From positions 185,269 to 249,268 of the forward strand of contig CBDFFZ010000015.1 in the NCBI GenBank assembly GCA_965246905.1: a stretch of DNA of 64,000 bases, written 5' to 3'. Below are positions 1 through 8,371 of the stretch, in pieces; position 1 is the stretch's first letter; each line of letters begins with the position of its first letter. The DNA is from UBA1952 sp965246905 (GTDB taxonomy: Bacteria > Bacteroidota > Bacteroidia > Chitinophagales > Chitinophagaceae). Both the position numbers and the translations under genes were made by a program. Below the pieces are notes generated by a model. The model saw only the letters and a list, made by a program, of their open reading frames with translations, had not been told where the DNA came from and searched no databases.

Positions 1-1
1 C

Positions 2-535
2 AACTATGTGCTGGGCAATTATATTTATCTCTCCGATAGCCTTGACCGGGTATCCAATGAGCGGCTGCAGGTGCGGCAGTCATCCGCTGCTTTTAACCTT
101 ACGCAGGCATGGCTCCGCAAAACCTTCTATTTCGGCCATTTTGTGCTCGATAATGAGGGCACCTTCCAGCAGATTGCCGGCAGTGCGCCTTTCGAAGTGC
201 CGCTTTTCATGGGCCGCCACCAGCTTTCTTACGAATCCTGGCTTTTTGGCAAGGCGCTGAAGATTGCCACAGGCATCGATGTGCGCTACCACACTGCGTA
301 TAAGCCACTGGGCTACGCGCCTGTTTACAATCGTTTTTATTATCAGGATACCTATACTGCCGGCGCCGACCCCGAGGCGTCCCTTTTCTTCAATTTTAAG
401 GTAAAGCGTTTCCGCGCCTACCTAATGGGCGATCAGCTGCAGCGGCTATTCGGCGTGCACAATATGCCGGTACCGGGCTATCCGGGGCAGGATGTAATGG
501 TGCGGTTTGGGTTTGAATGGGTTTTGGTAAATTGA
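2..535 (+). CDS. C-terminal part of a porin-like outer-membrane beta-barrel protein
   Basis: The reading frame is open from base 2, so the gene begins before the window; 177 codons and the TGA stop are visible. The translation shows the alternating aromatic/polar strands of an outer-membrane barrel (YVLGNYIYLSD, FNFKVKRFRAYLMGDQL) and ends in a strand rich in aromatic residues (VMVRFGFEWVLVN), as barrel proteins do. A stretch with FNRFYYQDTYTAGADP-like features resembles the Bacteroidota putative-porin family, but that family call rests on memory of its general look. No signal peptide can be judged because the N-terminus is missing. Nothing specific about substrate can be said. Confidence 0.6.
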   Translation, partial: NYVLGNYIYLSDSLDRVSNERLQVRQSSAAFNLTQAWLRKTFYFGHFVLDNEGTFQQIAGSAPFEVPLFMGRHQLSYESWLFGKALKIATGIDVRYHTAYKPLGYAPVYNRFYYQDTYTAGADPEASLFFNFKVKRFRAYLMGDQLQRLFGVHNMPVPGYPGQDVMVRFGFEWVLVN

Positions 536-730
536 GGATCGGGCATTTGCCCATCATACAGATTTGGCCTTGTAGAGACAACGGCTGCACTAACAACCCG
601 AATTTCTCACAGGAATGCTTATTTTCTTCAACTGCGATGATCTAGAGTTATTGACAGGAAAAAGACAGCACTACACTTTAAAATATAATATTTATAGATT
701 TTTAATTCTAAGTTGAGCGGTAAAATATGA
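536..730. other. Intergenic spacer, no gene seen
   Basis: A convergent spacer between the barrel gene and a minus-strand lipoprotein gene. It is AT-rich towards the right. I see no convincing terminator hairpin, RNA gene or repeat. Confidence 0.5.
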
Positions 731-1192
731 TCATTTTGTAAGTAAATTGATCTGGTTGTCCATTTTTTGAATGAGAATGCCATTAAACCGTGCCGGTACA
801 ACGTAAGCCACGCTCGCACAACAGGCAGATCCTTTAGAATTATTGTATTGGAGAATCAGGGTATCTGCCTTATTTTGATCCAGCATTACAAACACCGTAT
901 CGGGCTTGCGGTAATCAAAACCTACAGATAGAATACTATCCCCGCTTCCGTGCGGATTAATGCCAGCGCTGGAATAATGTGCTATGGTATCCCCATTCTT
1001 CAATGAAAAGAAGCGTATTTTGGTATCATCGTAACGCGCGGCGGCCCCGAAAAGAAGATCGCTGCCGTCTGTTTTACTAACGATTCGAAAGTTGGCGCCT
1101 AGATAATCCCCATCGTCACATTTACCCGCGAAAGCGCAGCAGGATGCAAAAAAAATAGTTGGGAATAAAAGGATTAAAAGCGTCTTCACCAT
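731..1192 (-). CDS. Small secreted lipoprotein of unknown function
   Basis: A 153-aa protein. The first 18 residues form a signal peptide (MVKTLLILLFPTIFFASC) ending in a lipobox-like FASC, so Cys18 is the probable lipidation site; further Cys follow at CCAFAGKC. The mature part has a beta-rich character with DSILSVGFDYRKPDTVFVML and a CC pair near the end (GSACCASVAYV). I do not recognise a family. It is a single minus-strand gene between convergent neighbours. Start is the ATG at 1192, chosen because it directly opens the signal peptide. Confidence 0.6.
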   Translation of the reverse strand: MVKTLLILLFPTIFFASCCAFAGKCDDGDYLGANFRIVSKTDGSDLLFGAAARYDDTKIRFFSLKNGDTIAHYSSAGINPHGSGDSILSVGFDYRKPDTVFVMLDQNKADTLILQYNNSKGSACCASVAYVVPARFNGILIQKMDNQINLLTK

Positions 1193-1281
1193 TCAAAAAT
1201 TTACGGGTTGCATATAATGATAGCGATTTTTTAGTTTATTGAGAATATGATTTATCCGCACAAACTAATAATACACCAGGT

Positions 1282-1674
1282 CTAAGCTCCCTCGAAGCAA
1301 TCATAAGTACGCTGCCGGAAGATCTTCCCCTTCCGAAAATCAATGAACTGCGCAAAGTGTGCATTCATTTGTCCGCCTGCGGGTATGGCTCCTACTGCAA
1401 TGGCTAAAGTGCCCGTCCAGAGCAGTTCTAAGATCACAGTGCTGCCGGAAAGATGCGCATGTTTCAGCTCAAATTCCTGCCGCTACATTACCTTTTTGCC
1501 GGCAACTGAGGCCGCTTTGAGCTCATCGAGGTTGCGCGTGGCGCCTTTAGCATTATACAGGTTCGGAAACTCGATCTGTTCCGCATCCGGCGCATACCAT
1601 TCATCCAGCTCATCGCCCGAAAGGCCGCCCTCTATGGCTATTAAAAATGCTTTTGCCCGTTGTATCAGATCCAT
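1282..1674 (-). pseudogene. NTF2/SnoaL-like protein interrupted by one in-frame TAG
   Basis: Reading from the ATG at 1674, the frame encodes an NTF2-like fold start (MDLIQRAKAFLIAIEGGLSG, EWYAPDAEQIEFPN, LDELKAASVAGKKVM), then meets TAG at 1485-1483. The same frame continues without shift for 66 more codons (RQEFELKHAHLSGSTVILE, LLWTGTLAIAVGAIPAGG, FAQFIDFRKGKIFRQRTYDC) to a TAG at 1284-1282. The total of about 130 residues is the normal length for these SnoaL-like/nuclear-transport-factor-2 domains, and both halves fit the family. Thus a single base change or a sequencing error separates this from an intact gene. What is seen: one stop, no frameshift. Inferred: recent pseudogene. Function of an intact version would be a small cone-shaped domain of unknown substrate. 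Confidence 0.75.
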
Positions 1675-1905
1675 GCTTTGGTATATTGGGCAGCGAAAAT
1701 AAGGCTACTTTTTTGCCTCGGGCAGCATTATTTCCGCAGCATATACAGCGGCTGGCTTCCTGCTTTTTACCTCTTCAAATTTTCAATCATAATCCTCAAG
1801 CAGCGTGCCTATCCGGCGATCCACCAAAGAAAATACAGGCCGTAATTGCCTCAACTACTGATGATGGCCATGATGCTTTAACCCGGTATTGGTCCATTGC
1901 CATCT
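1675..1905. other. Spacer with no supported gene
   Basis: Both strands carry short open frames here but none has a recognisable start, composition or family. It may hold decayed coding sequence; I cannot assign it. Confidence 0.4.
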
Positions 1906-2559
1906 TCAGCGGTGCTTCGTAACGCCCACCCGCTCACACCATTCATGAACAGGGCACTTGCTGCACCAGGGCACTGTACCCACACATATATGCTTGCCAA
2001 AAGGCATCAGCAGCCGGTTGATATCGATCCATAGATCCTGCGGTACCGTTGCCTCTAAAGCTTTTAAAGTTTTCTCGGGGGTAAGTTCCTCGATCATGCC
2101 CCAGCGGTTCACTATCCGATGCACATGAATATCCACCGAAATGGCAGCAGTGCCGGAAGCAACGCCCAGCGCAAGGTTGGCACACTTGGGGCCTACGCCT
2201 TTGATAGCAGTAAGCGAGCTGAAATCCGCTTTGAGCCTGCCTTCCTTAGCCGCGGCTGCAATGGCAAGAATAGTGGCCGCCTTTTGTCCGGGGAACGTTG
2301 ACCCGTACAGCAGATCGGCAAGCTGGGAGTGGGAGAGCTCCAGCATAGCTTCCGGCGTGCGTGCTTTTTCAAACATGCTCAGCGAAACGGGTATGGTCGT
2401 TTCATCCATCGTACGGATAGAGATGATGCAGGAAGCAAGCTGCTCGAACAGCGAATCATAGCCACGCTCCCGGAGCTCGAACATAGCCGCTTTGGGGTAG
2501 GGCCTGATGGCTGCTTCAATAAGCGAAAGCATTTTCTTCAGAGGATATTTTCCGGGCAT
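1906..2559 (-). CDS. nth: Endonuclease III-like DNA glycosylase/AP lyase
   Basis: A 217-aa HhH-GPD superfamily protein that would remove oxidised pyrimidines and cut at abasic sites in base-excision repair. The helix-hairpin-helix/GPD segment reads IKGVGPKCANLALG, with the catalytic lysine at residue 125 and the catalytic aspartate at 143 in SVDIHVHRI. The C-terminus has the iron-sulfur loop as Cys192-x6-Cys199-x2-Cys202-x5-Cys208, exactly the [4Fe-4S] spacing of the family. Length is typical. It stands alone, divergent from the PIG-L operon, whose promoter lies about 120 bp upstream. Assignment to nth is firm at family level; a close EndoIII paralogue cannot be excluded. Confidence 0.88.
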   Translation of the reverse strand: MPGKYPLKKMLSLIEAAIRPYPKAAMFELRERGYDSLFEQLASCIISIRTMDETTIPVSLSMFEKARTPEAMLELSHSQLADLLYGSTFPGQKAATILAIAAAAKEGRLKADFSSLTAIKGVGPKCANLALGVASGTAAISVDIHVHRIVNRWGMIEELTPEKTLKALEATVPQDLWIDINRLLMPFGKHICVGTVPWCSKCPVHEWCERVGVTKHR

Positions 2560-2676
2560 GGCGTAAGCTGCTTTCTTAATCAGAGAGAAAGAATAATGCC
2601 GTGAAAGGCAGTTGGGGGTTTATCCCGCATAGGCAAATCCAATCCCGCCCTATAACCTTTAACCTTAAAACCGCCC

Positions 2677-2684
2677 TACTTTTG
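2677..2684 (+). promoter_or_regulatory. Bacteroidota -7 box TACTTTTG for the PIG-L operon
   Basis: TACTTTTG matches the TAnnTTTG form and lies 21 bases before the ATG at 2706, leaving room for a short leader. Confidence 0.55.
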
Positions 2685-2705
2685 CGGCATTCCCAACCAA
2701 AAGCT

Positions 2706-5216
2706 ATGCAACGCATACCTGTCCTCTTACTGCTGCTGCTCATCACCCTAAAATCAATAGCCCAAACGGCGCCGCCCAATACTCCCGGCGAGTTGCTTTT
2801 AGCATTGCAAAAGCTCAACACCACCGGCACGGTACTCTATATAGCAGCACACCCGGATGATGAGAATACGAGGCTGCTCACCTACTTAGCCAATGAGCGC
2901 CACCTGCGCACCGGCTACCTTTCCCTCACCCGCGGCGATGGCGGACAGAACCTCATAGGCAAAGAGCAGGGCGATATGCTCGGCCTCCTGCGCACCCAGG
3001 AGCTGCTTGCGGCAAGGCGCATTGACGGCGCAGAGCAATTCTTTACGAGGGCCAACGATTTCGGCTTCTCTAAAAATCCGGAAGAGACTTTTTCTATCTG
3101 GAACCGCGACAGCGTGCTCGCCGATGTTGTCTGGACCATCCGCAAGTTCCGCCCCGATATCCTCATCTGCCGCTTTCCTACTACCGGCGAGGGCGGGCAC
3201 GGCCATCATACGGCATCGGCTATGCTGGCCGCCGAGGCTTTCGATGCAGCTGCCGACCCTAAAAGATTCCCGGAGCAGCTGGCTTACGTAAGCACCTGGC
3301 AGCCACGCCGGCTTTTCTGGAATACCTTCAATTTCGGCGGACTGGACATGACGTCGCCCAACCAGATTAAAATAGATGCAGGCGGCTATAATGCACTGCT
3401 TGGAAAATCATACGGCGAGATCGCTTCTGAAAGCCGCACGATGCACAAAAGCCAGGGATTCGGCACGGCAAAAACGCGCGGCCAGGCCTTTGAATATTTC
3501 AAGCAGCTGCGCGGCGATTCTGTAAAGAAAGATTTGTTTGAAGGTATTAACCAACGGTGGTCGCGGGTGCCGGGCAGGGGTAATATTGGTGTGCTCACAG
3601 CGGCGGCTGCACAGCATTTCAGTGCATTGAAGCCGGAAGCTTCTGTACCGGCATTAGCCGCCATTTATAAGAGCCTGCAAGCTATTAAAACCAATGACCC
3701 GACAGTAAAATACTGGCAGGGCCTGAAGCTTGCCGAAACACAAAAACTATTAGCTGCCTGCGCAGGGCTATATACTGAAGCACTATCTACGGAATATACC
3801 GCCATCCCCGGAAACGACCTGACCTTGAAAATAGTTGCCATTAACCGCGGCGGCAATAAAGCAGTGCTGAATGAGATCAACTATGTGGGCACAGATGGAT
3901 CATTGATTCCCATAAAAGCAACAGCGCATCCGCTCCTTTCAGATATCCCGGATACACTTACCTACAATCTGCATCTGCCGCAAGGCACTAAAATTTCCAA
4001 CCCATACTGGCTTGCAGAGAAGCACCCGGTAAATACTTATAGGGTATCCGACCAGTTGATGATTGGCAAGCCGGAAAATGATTATTATCCGGAGGTAGCT
4101 TTTGAGCTTACTGTTGCTGGCATCCCGCTTATCATAGAGCGCCGCATTCTATACAAATCCGTAGATCCTGTAAAGGGCGAGATCTACCGCCCGCTTGAAA
4201 TCCTGCCGCCCGCAACCATAGAGCTTTCCAGCAAAGTTTTAGTATTCAGCGATACGGCACCAAAGCAGCTTACAATTACCGTAAAAGCCAACAAAGCAGT
4301 AATCAACGGCAACCTCTCCATCACTGCACCCGAAGGCTGGAAGGTGCGCATCAAAAACCCCGCAGTAAATCTTTCCAAAAAAGGAGACGAAGCAACGGTT
4401 ACTGCCATCGTAACCAGCACCCCCGGCAGCGCAAATGGCAAGCTGCAAGTCGCCGTAAACATCGACGACCAAGCCTACAACAAAAGCATCCGCCGCCTCG
4501 ATTATGATCACATACCCGCACAGTTCACCCTCAACGATGCAGAGGCATCCCTCGTAAACATCAAGCTGAAAAAGCGCGGCACCAACATTGGCTTCATTGC
4601 CGGCGCAGGCGATGATGTGCCGGCAGCCCTTACCCAGATTGGCTACAACGTAACTATGCTATCCGATGAGCAGCTATCCGGCGGTAACCTCAACAGGTAC
4701 GATGCCATCGTTACCGGCGTGCGCGCCTTCAATGTAAACGACCGCCTGCCCAGATACCACGACCGCCTTATGGCTTATGTAAAGGCCGGCGGCAATTTCA
4801 TTGTGCAGTACAATACCAATACACGCCTCGGCCCGCTTACTACCGATGCCGGACCTTATCCATTCAAAGTAGGCAACCTGCGCGTTACCGATGAGGCCGC
4901 AGCCATCACTTTCAATGCGCCCGAAAGCCCGGCGCTCAATTACCCAAACCACATCACCCAAAAAGATTTTGAAGGCTGGGTACAGGAGCGCGGCATCTAC
5001 TTTGCCACCGATGCAGACCCTAAATACGAAAAGGTTTTTACCATGAACGACCGCGGCGAAAAGCCGCTCGATGGCAGCCTTATCATAGGCAAATACGGCA
5101 AAGGCAACTTTGTGTACACCGGCTTAGTGTTCTTCCGGCAGCTGCCTGCGGGCAATCCCGGCGCTTACCGCCTTTTTGTAAACCTGCTATCGCTGCCGCG
5201 CAATGAAGCCGAGTAA
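2706..5216 (+). CDS. Secreted PIG-L family deacetylase with C-terminal GATase-like domain
   Basis: An 836-aa protein. Residues 1-19 are a signal peptide (MQRIPVLLLLLLITLKSIAQ). The N-terminal third is a PIG-L/LmbE zinc deacetylase domain: AHPDDE at about 48-53 and a GEGGHGHHTAS motif near 161-168 supply the metal ligands. These enzymes remove N-acetyl groups from GlcNAc-type sugars. The middle is beta-sandwich-like, and residues about 620-830 (IGFIAGAGDDVPAALTQIGY, GGNFIVQYNTNTRLGP) look like a glutamine-amidotransferase-like fold. I start at 2706, not the longer open frame, because this ATG opens the signal peptide and follows the promoter. The next two genes overlap it or each other, so all three form one operon; context suggests processing and uptake of an amino-sugar-derived solute. 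Confidence 0.85.
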   Translation: MQRIPVLLLLLLITLKSIAQTAPPNTPGELLLALQKLNTTGTVLYIAAHPDDENTRLLTYLANERHLRTGYLSLTRGDGGQNLIGKEQGDMLGLLRTQELLAARRIDGAEQFFTRANDFGFSKNPEETFSIWNRDSVLADVVWTIRKFRPDILICRFPTTGEGGHGHHTASAMLAAEAFDAAADPKRFPEQLAYVSTWQPRRLFWNTFNFGGLDMTSPNQIKIDAGGYNALLGKSYGEIASESRTMHKSQGFGTAKTRGQAFEYFKQLRGDSVKKDLFEGINQRWSRVPGRGNIGVLTAAAAQHFSALKPEASVPALAAIYKSLQAIKTNDPTVKYWQGLKLAETQKLLAACAGLYTEALSTEYTAIPGNDLTLKIVAINRGGNKAVLNEINYVGTDGSLIPIKATAHPLLSDIPDTLTYNLHLPQGTKISNPYWLAEKHPVNTYRVSDQLMIGKPENDYYPEVAFELTVAGIPLIIERRILYKSVDPVKGEIYRPLEILPPATIELSSKVLVFSDTAPKQLTITVKANKAVINGNLSITAPEGWKVRIKNPAVNLSKKGDEATVTAIVTSTPGSANGKLQVAVNIDDQAYNKSIRRLDYDHIPAQFTLNDAEASLVNIKLKKRGTNIGFIAGAGDDVPAALTQIGYNVTMLSDEQLSGGNLNRYDAIVTGVRAFNVNDRLPRYHDRLMAYVKAGGNFIVQYNTNTRLGPLTTDAGPYPFKVGNLRVTDEAAAITFNAPESPALNYPNHITQKDFEGWVQERGIYFATDADPKYEKVFTMNDRGEKPLDGSLIIGKYGKGNFVYTGLVFFRQLPAGNPGAYRLFVNLLSLPRNEAE

Positions 5217-5331
5217 GGATGACGGGCCGCCGCCTATCCTCGGCTCCTGGCGCAACCTATACCTGCTTGTGGCTGGCGTTTTAGCAGCACTCATCGGCCT
5301 GTTCTATCTCTTTACCAAACATTTTCAATGA
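5203..5331 (+). CDS. 42-aa single-pass membrane protein in the PIG-L/symporter operon
   Basis: A short frame from ATG 5203 to TGA 5331 gives MKPSKDDGPPPILGSWRN followed by one hydrophobic helix (LYLLVAGVLAALIGLFYLF) and TKHFQ. It overlaps the end of the PIG-L gene by 14 bases, and its TGA overlaps the ATG of the symporter gene (ATGA), which indicates translational coupling on both sides. The positive-inside arrangement suggests a small integral membrane protein with a cytosolic Pro-rich N-terminus. The overlaps and the clean helix are the support. I infer a helper subunit of the following transporter; no family name is known to me. Confidence 0.72.
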   Translation: MKPSKDDGPPPILGSWRNLYLLVAGVLAALIGLFYLFTKHFQ

Positions 5332-7049
5332 GCCTTACCGACTGGCTCGTGCTTGCCGCCGCGCTGCTCCTCATAGTTGTGTACGGCATCTACAAAAGCC
5401 GCCACACCCACAATATAGACAGCTACCTGCGCGCAGGCCGGCAGATGCCCTGGTACAGTGTGGGCCTGTCGGTCATAGCCACGCAGGCAAGCGCCATCAC
5501 TTTCCTCGCCGCGCCGGGGCAGGGCTATCGCGATGGGCTCCGCTTCGTACAGTTCTACTTCGGGCTGCCGCTGGCTATGATCGTGCTGTGCATCACGTTT
5601 ATACCATCGTTTCATAAGCTCAATGTCTATACGGCTTACGAGTATTTAGAGAAGCGCTTCGATGTAAAGACGCGCACCTTCACCGCCATCCTTTTCCTTA
5701 TTCAGCGCGGCCTCTCCACCGGCATAACGATCTATGCACCTGCCATTATCCTTTCCGTATTGCTGGGTATCGATGTTACCTATACCACCGTGGTTACCGG
5801 CCTTGCGGTCATTGCCTATACCGTTTATGGCGGCACCAAAGCGGTTTCCTATACGCAGATGCTGCAAATGGCCATCATCTTTTCCGGCCTCATCATGGCA
5901 GGCTTTATGGTGGTGCACCTGATGCCTCAGGGCGTTGGCTTTTTCGATGCGCTGCACATTGCCGGCAAGATGGATCATACCACCGCCATCGTTACGAAGT
6001 TCGATCCGCGCGACCGGTATAATATCTGGTCGGGCGTAGTCGGCGGCTTCTTTTTGCAGCTTTCTTATTTCGGTACCGATCAGAGCCAGGTAGGCCGCTA
6101 CCTCACCGGCAGCTCTGTAACGCAGAGCCGCCTCGGCCTTATTATGAACGGCCTTATCAAAGTGCCCATGCAGTTTATGATCCTGCTGCTGGGCACGCTC
6201 GTTTTTGCATTCTACCAGTTTCATACCCCACCCGTCTTCTTCAATAAGGTAGCCGAGGCAAAGATCAGGCAGAGCGCTTATGCCCCGCAGTACGCGAAAC
6301 TCGAGGCCGATTACCAGCGCATACACACCCGGAAGCAGGCGTGGGTCACAGCCCTTACTCCTGCTGTAAACTCCCACAACAAAGCTGCCATAGCCACTAT
6401 CCGCACCCATCTGCAGGCATCCAACAAAGAAGCGGAAACCGTCCGAAAATCCGCGGTAGCGCTCATACAAAAAAGCACCAACGCCAAAGATGCGCCGGAT
6501 GATACCAACTACATCTTCCTCTCTTTCGTAACCACTTACCTGCCCAAAGGCATGGTGGGCCTGCTTATTGCCATTATCCTGCTCGCCGCAATGGGCTCAA
6601 CTGCCAGCGGGCTCAACTCGCTTACCTCCACCACCGTCATCGATTTTTACCGCCGCTACATCCGTGCGCAGGGCAGTGAGCAGGCCTATCTCAGTGCATC
6701 GCGGTGGGTTACCGTTGGCTGGGGCTTATTCTGCATTGTAGTGGGGCTTTACGCCGGCCGTCTGGGCAATCTTATTGAAGCCGTCAACATCCTGGGCTCC
6801 TTGTTTTACGGTACCATCCTGGGCATCTTTCTTGTAGCCTTTTATCTTAAAAAAGTGGGTGGTACCAGCGTGTTCTGCGCAGCCGTTATCACAGAAGCGC
6901 TTATCGTTTTCATCTGGTATAAAGACGTTATGGCTTTTCTCTGGCTCAACGTGGCCGGCTGCCTGCTGGTAGTAGTGCTGTCCCTGATATTACAGGCCGT
7001 TCTTCCTGCAAAAAAGAATGCGCCGGCGAATGAGCTTTTGCCTTCTTAG
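5328..7049 (+). CDS. Sodium:solute symporter (SSS family)
   Basis: A 573-aa polytopic inner-membrane protein. The N-terminus (MSLTDWLVLAAALLLIVVYGIY, then RQMPWYSVGLSVIATQASA) and later GGTKAVSYTQMLQMAIIF and MGSTASGLNSLTSTTVIDFY are typical of the SSS/SGLT family, which couples sodium entry to uptake of sugars, amino acids or related solutes. Around residues 305-400 there is an unusually long hydrophilic insertion rich in Lys, Gln and Ala between membrane segments. The start ATG overlaps the stop of the 42-aa gene. Substrate cannot be read from sequence; the coupled deacetylase makes an amino-sugar or derivative a reasonable guess. Confidence 0.88.
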   Translation: MSLTDWLVLAAALLLIVVYGIYKSRHTHNIDSYLRAGRQMPWYSVGLSVIATQASAITFLAAPGQGYRDGLRFVQFYFGLPLAMIVLCITFIPSFHKLNVYTAYEYLEKRFDVKTRTFTAILFLIQRGLSTGITIYAPAIILSVLLGIDVTYTTVVTGLAVIAYTVYGGTKAVSYTQMLQMAIIFSGLIMAGFMVVHLMPQGVGFFDALHIAGKMDHTTAIVTKFDPRDRYNIWSGVVGGFFLQLSYFGTDQSQVGRYLTGSSVTQSRLGLIMNGLIKVPMQFMILLLGTLVFAFYQFHTPPVFFNKVAEAKIRQSAYAPQYAKLEADYQRIHTRKQAWVTALTPAVNSHNKAAIATIRTHLQASNKEAETVRKSAVALIQKSTNAKDAPDDTNYIFLSFVTTYLPKGMVGLLIAIILLAAMGSTASGLNSLTSTTVIDFYRRYIRAQGSEQAYLSASRWVTVGWGLFCIVVGLYAGRLGNLIEAVNILGSLFYGTILGIFLVAFYLKKVGGTSVFCAAVITEALIVFIWYKDVMAFLWLNVAGCLLVVVLSLILQAVLPAKKNAPANELLPS

Positions 7050-7068
7050 ATATTTGGGGCGCATGCCG

Positions 7069-7122
7069 CTGTCTGAACTATGATTTTAAAAATGATTTTT
7101 ATGATTTGCATGATTCTTATTC
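7069..7122 (+). repeat. REP-like dispersed motif, copy 1
   Basis: Begins CTGTCTGAACTATGATTTT and continues with repeated ATGATT words. Related copies occur at 7378-7430, 34506-34553 and, on the other strand, 47405-47445, always in intergenic DNA. Confidence 0.7.
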
Positions 7123-7202
7123 GCCGCAGGATCGGATATGCGCAGGATACCTCAGTTGCTACGACATAAAGGATCTATGAAATCCCTATGCACACAACCC
7201 GT

Positions 7203-7227
7203 AGAGACGTTGCAATGCAACGTCTCT
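7203..7227. repeat. 25-bp palindrome (arms AGAGACGTTGCA)
   Basis: Twelve-base arms separated by one base form a perfect hairpin. A partial copy of the right arm lies about 20 bases on. This kind of GACGTTGCA palindrome is a widespread dispersed element in bacterial genomes. Confidence 0.75.
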
Positions 7228-7377
7228 GCATACGCAACGCCTTTACGTACGCAACGTCTCTACTTTCGACCAGGCTAATACAGCACCCTCGTCCGCGTTT
7301 GCAACGCGGATGCCCGCGGCGAGGCTTTTGCAAAGCCGGTCAGAGGACATACGCATCACAGGTGCGCTCAATGTCAT

Positions 7378-7430
7378 TGTCTGAACTATAATTTTAAAAA
7401 TGAGTCTTATGATTTACATGATTCTCATTC
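7378..7430 (+). repeat. REP-like dispersed motif, copy 2
   Basis: Starts TTGTCTGAACTATAATTTT and aligns with the copy at 7069 along about 50 bases, including the ATGATTTACATGATTC segment. Confidence 0.7.
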
Positions 7431-7546
7431 TCCGTAGCGTGCAGGCAGGATCGGAACGAGTCTAACCCACTTTAGCCGCTATGGCTTAAACGGATTCTTG
7501 AAATCGGCTAATCCGTTTAATCGCGACTTAGACAGAAATTCCCTGT

Positions 7547-7554
7547 TACTTTTG
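7547..7554 (+). promoter_or_regulatory. -7 box TACTTTTG, seven bases from the xth start codon
   Basis: Only CAGCCTT separates the box from the ATG at 7562. If transcription starts a few bases after the box, as is usual in Bacteroidota, the mRNA is leaderless or nearly so. Confidence 0.6.
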
Positions 7555-7561
7555 CAGCCTT

Positions 7562-8338
7562 ATGCGCATTATTACCTACAATGTAAATGGCATCCGCAGC
7601 GCCATCAATAAAGGCTTTGCCGGCTGGCTCGCTACGAACCCCGCCGATATCATCTGCCTGCAGGAGATCAAAGCCGAAAGAGCACAGGTGGACCTTGCCG
7701 CCATCGAGGCCCTGGGCTACGAGAGCTACTGGTTTTCTGCGCAGAAGAAGGGCTACAGCGGCGTGGCTATCTTCACTAAAATAAAGCCGGATGCAGTTTT
7801 CTACGGCAATGGCATTATGCAGAGCGATGCCGAAGGCCGGGTGATCCGTGCCGATTTCGGCGATGTTACGCTGCTCAACTGCTACTTCCCCAGCGGCACC
7901 AGCGGCGAGGAACGGCAGGGTTATAAGTACCAGTGGCTCGATGAATTTTATGCCTACATCACAGAGCTTAAAAAGGAACGGCCCAATCTCGTTATCTGTG
8001 GCGACTATAATATCTGCCATAAGCCCATCGACATCCACAACCCGGTGAGCAATAAGAAAAGCAGCGGCTTCCTGCCCGAGGAGCGTGCATGGCTGGATAA
8101 GTTTCTGGAGCTCGGCTTCACCGATTCCTTCCGGCACCTGAATGCTGAGGCCGCCGGGCATTACAGCTGGTGGAGTGCCCGCTTCAACAGCCGGGCGCAG
8201 AACAAGGGCTGGCGTATAGATTATGTAACAGTAAGCAAGCCGCTGGAGCCCAAGCTGAAGCATACGGCCATCTACCCCGATGTGATCCATTCGGATCATT
8301 GCCCGGTATTTGCAGAGCTGTGTCTTGTACTGAAATAG
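7562..8338 (+). CDS. xth: Exodeoxyribonuclease III (AP endonuclease)
   Basis: A 258-aa member of the exonuclease III/APE1 family, which nicks DNA 5' of abasic sites and degrades 3' ends during repair. The diagnostic segments are present in order: ITYNVNGIRSA near the N-terminus, LQEIKAE with the metal-binding glutamate at about 36-42, GDYNICHKPIDIHNP at about 148, and the C-terminal HSDHCPVFAEL with catalytic Asp-His. Length is normal. The gene is monocistronic with its own promoter; an IS element begins three bases after its stop codon without damaging it. Confidence 0.95.
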   Translation: MRIITYNVNGIRSAINKGFAGWLATNPADIICLQEIKAERAQVDLAAIEALGYESYWFSAQKKGYSGVAIFTKIKPDAVFYGNGIMQSDAEGRVIRADFGDVTLLNCYFPSGTSGEERQGYKYQWLDEFYAYITELKKERPNLVICGDYNICHKPIDIHNPVSNKKSSGFLPEERAWLDKFLELGFTDSFRHLNAEAAGHYSWWSARFNSRAQNKGWRIDYVTVSKPLEPKLKHTAIYPDVIHSDHCPVFAELCLVLK

Positions 8339-8371
8339 CTTGTCACGTCTGGGGATTAAAAACCAGAGTAA

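Larger units (their letters stand above)
7050..7561. other. 512-bp repeat-rich intergenic region
   Basis: No gene is supported. The stretch holds two copies of a REP-like motif starting TGTCTGAACTAT (7069 and 7378), a near-perfect palindrome at 7203-7227, a second half-copy of that palindrome (CGCAACGTCTCTAC near 7248), another stem at about 7287-7311 (TCCGCGTT/AACGCGGA) and the promoter of the next gene at its right end. Confidence 0.7.

Noticed and set aside
5646..6470. 274-codon open frame on the minus strand
   Set aside because: It lies wholly antisense to the clearly conserved symporter gene, has no family-like motif and its composition mirrors the complementary codons.
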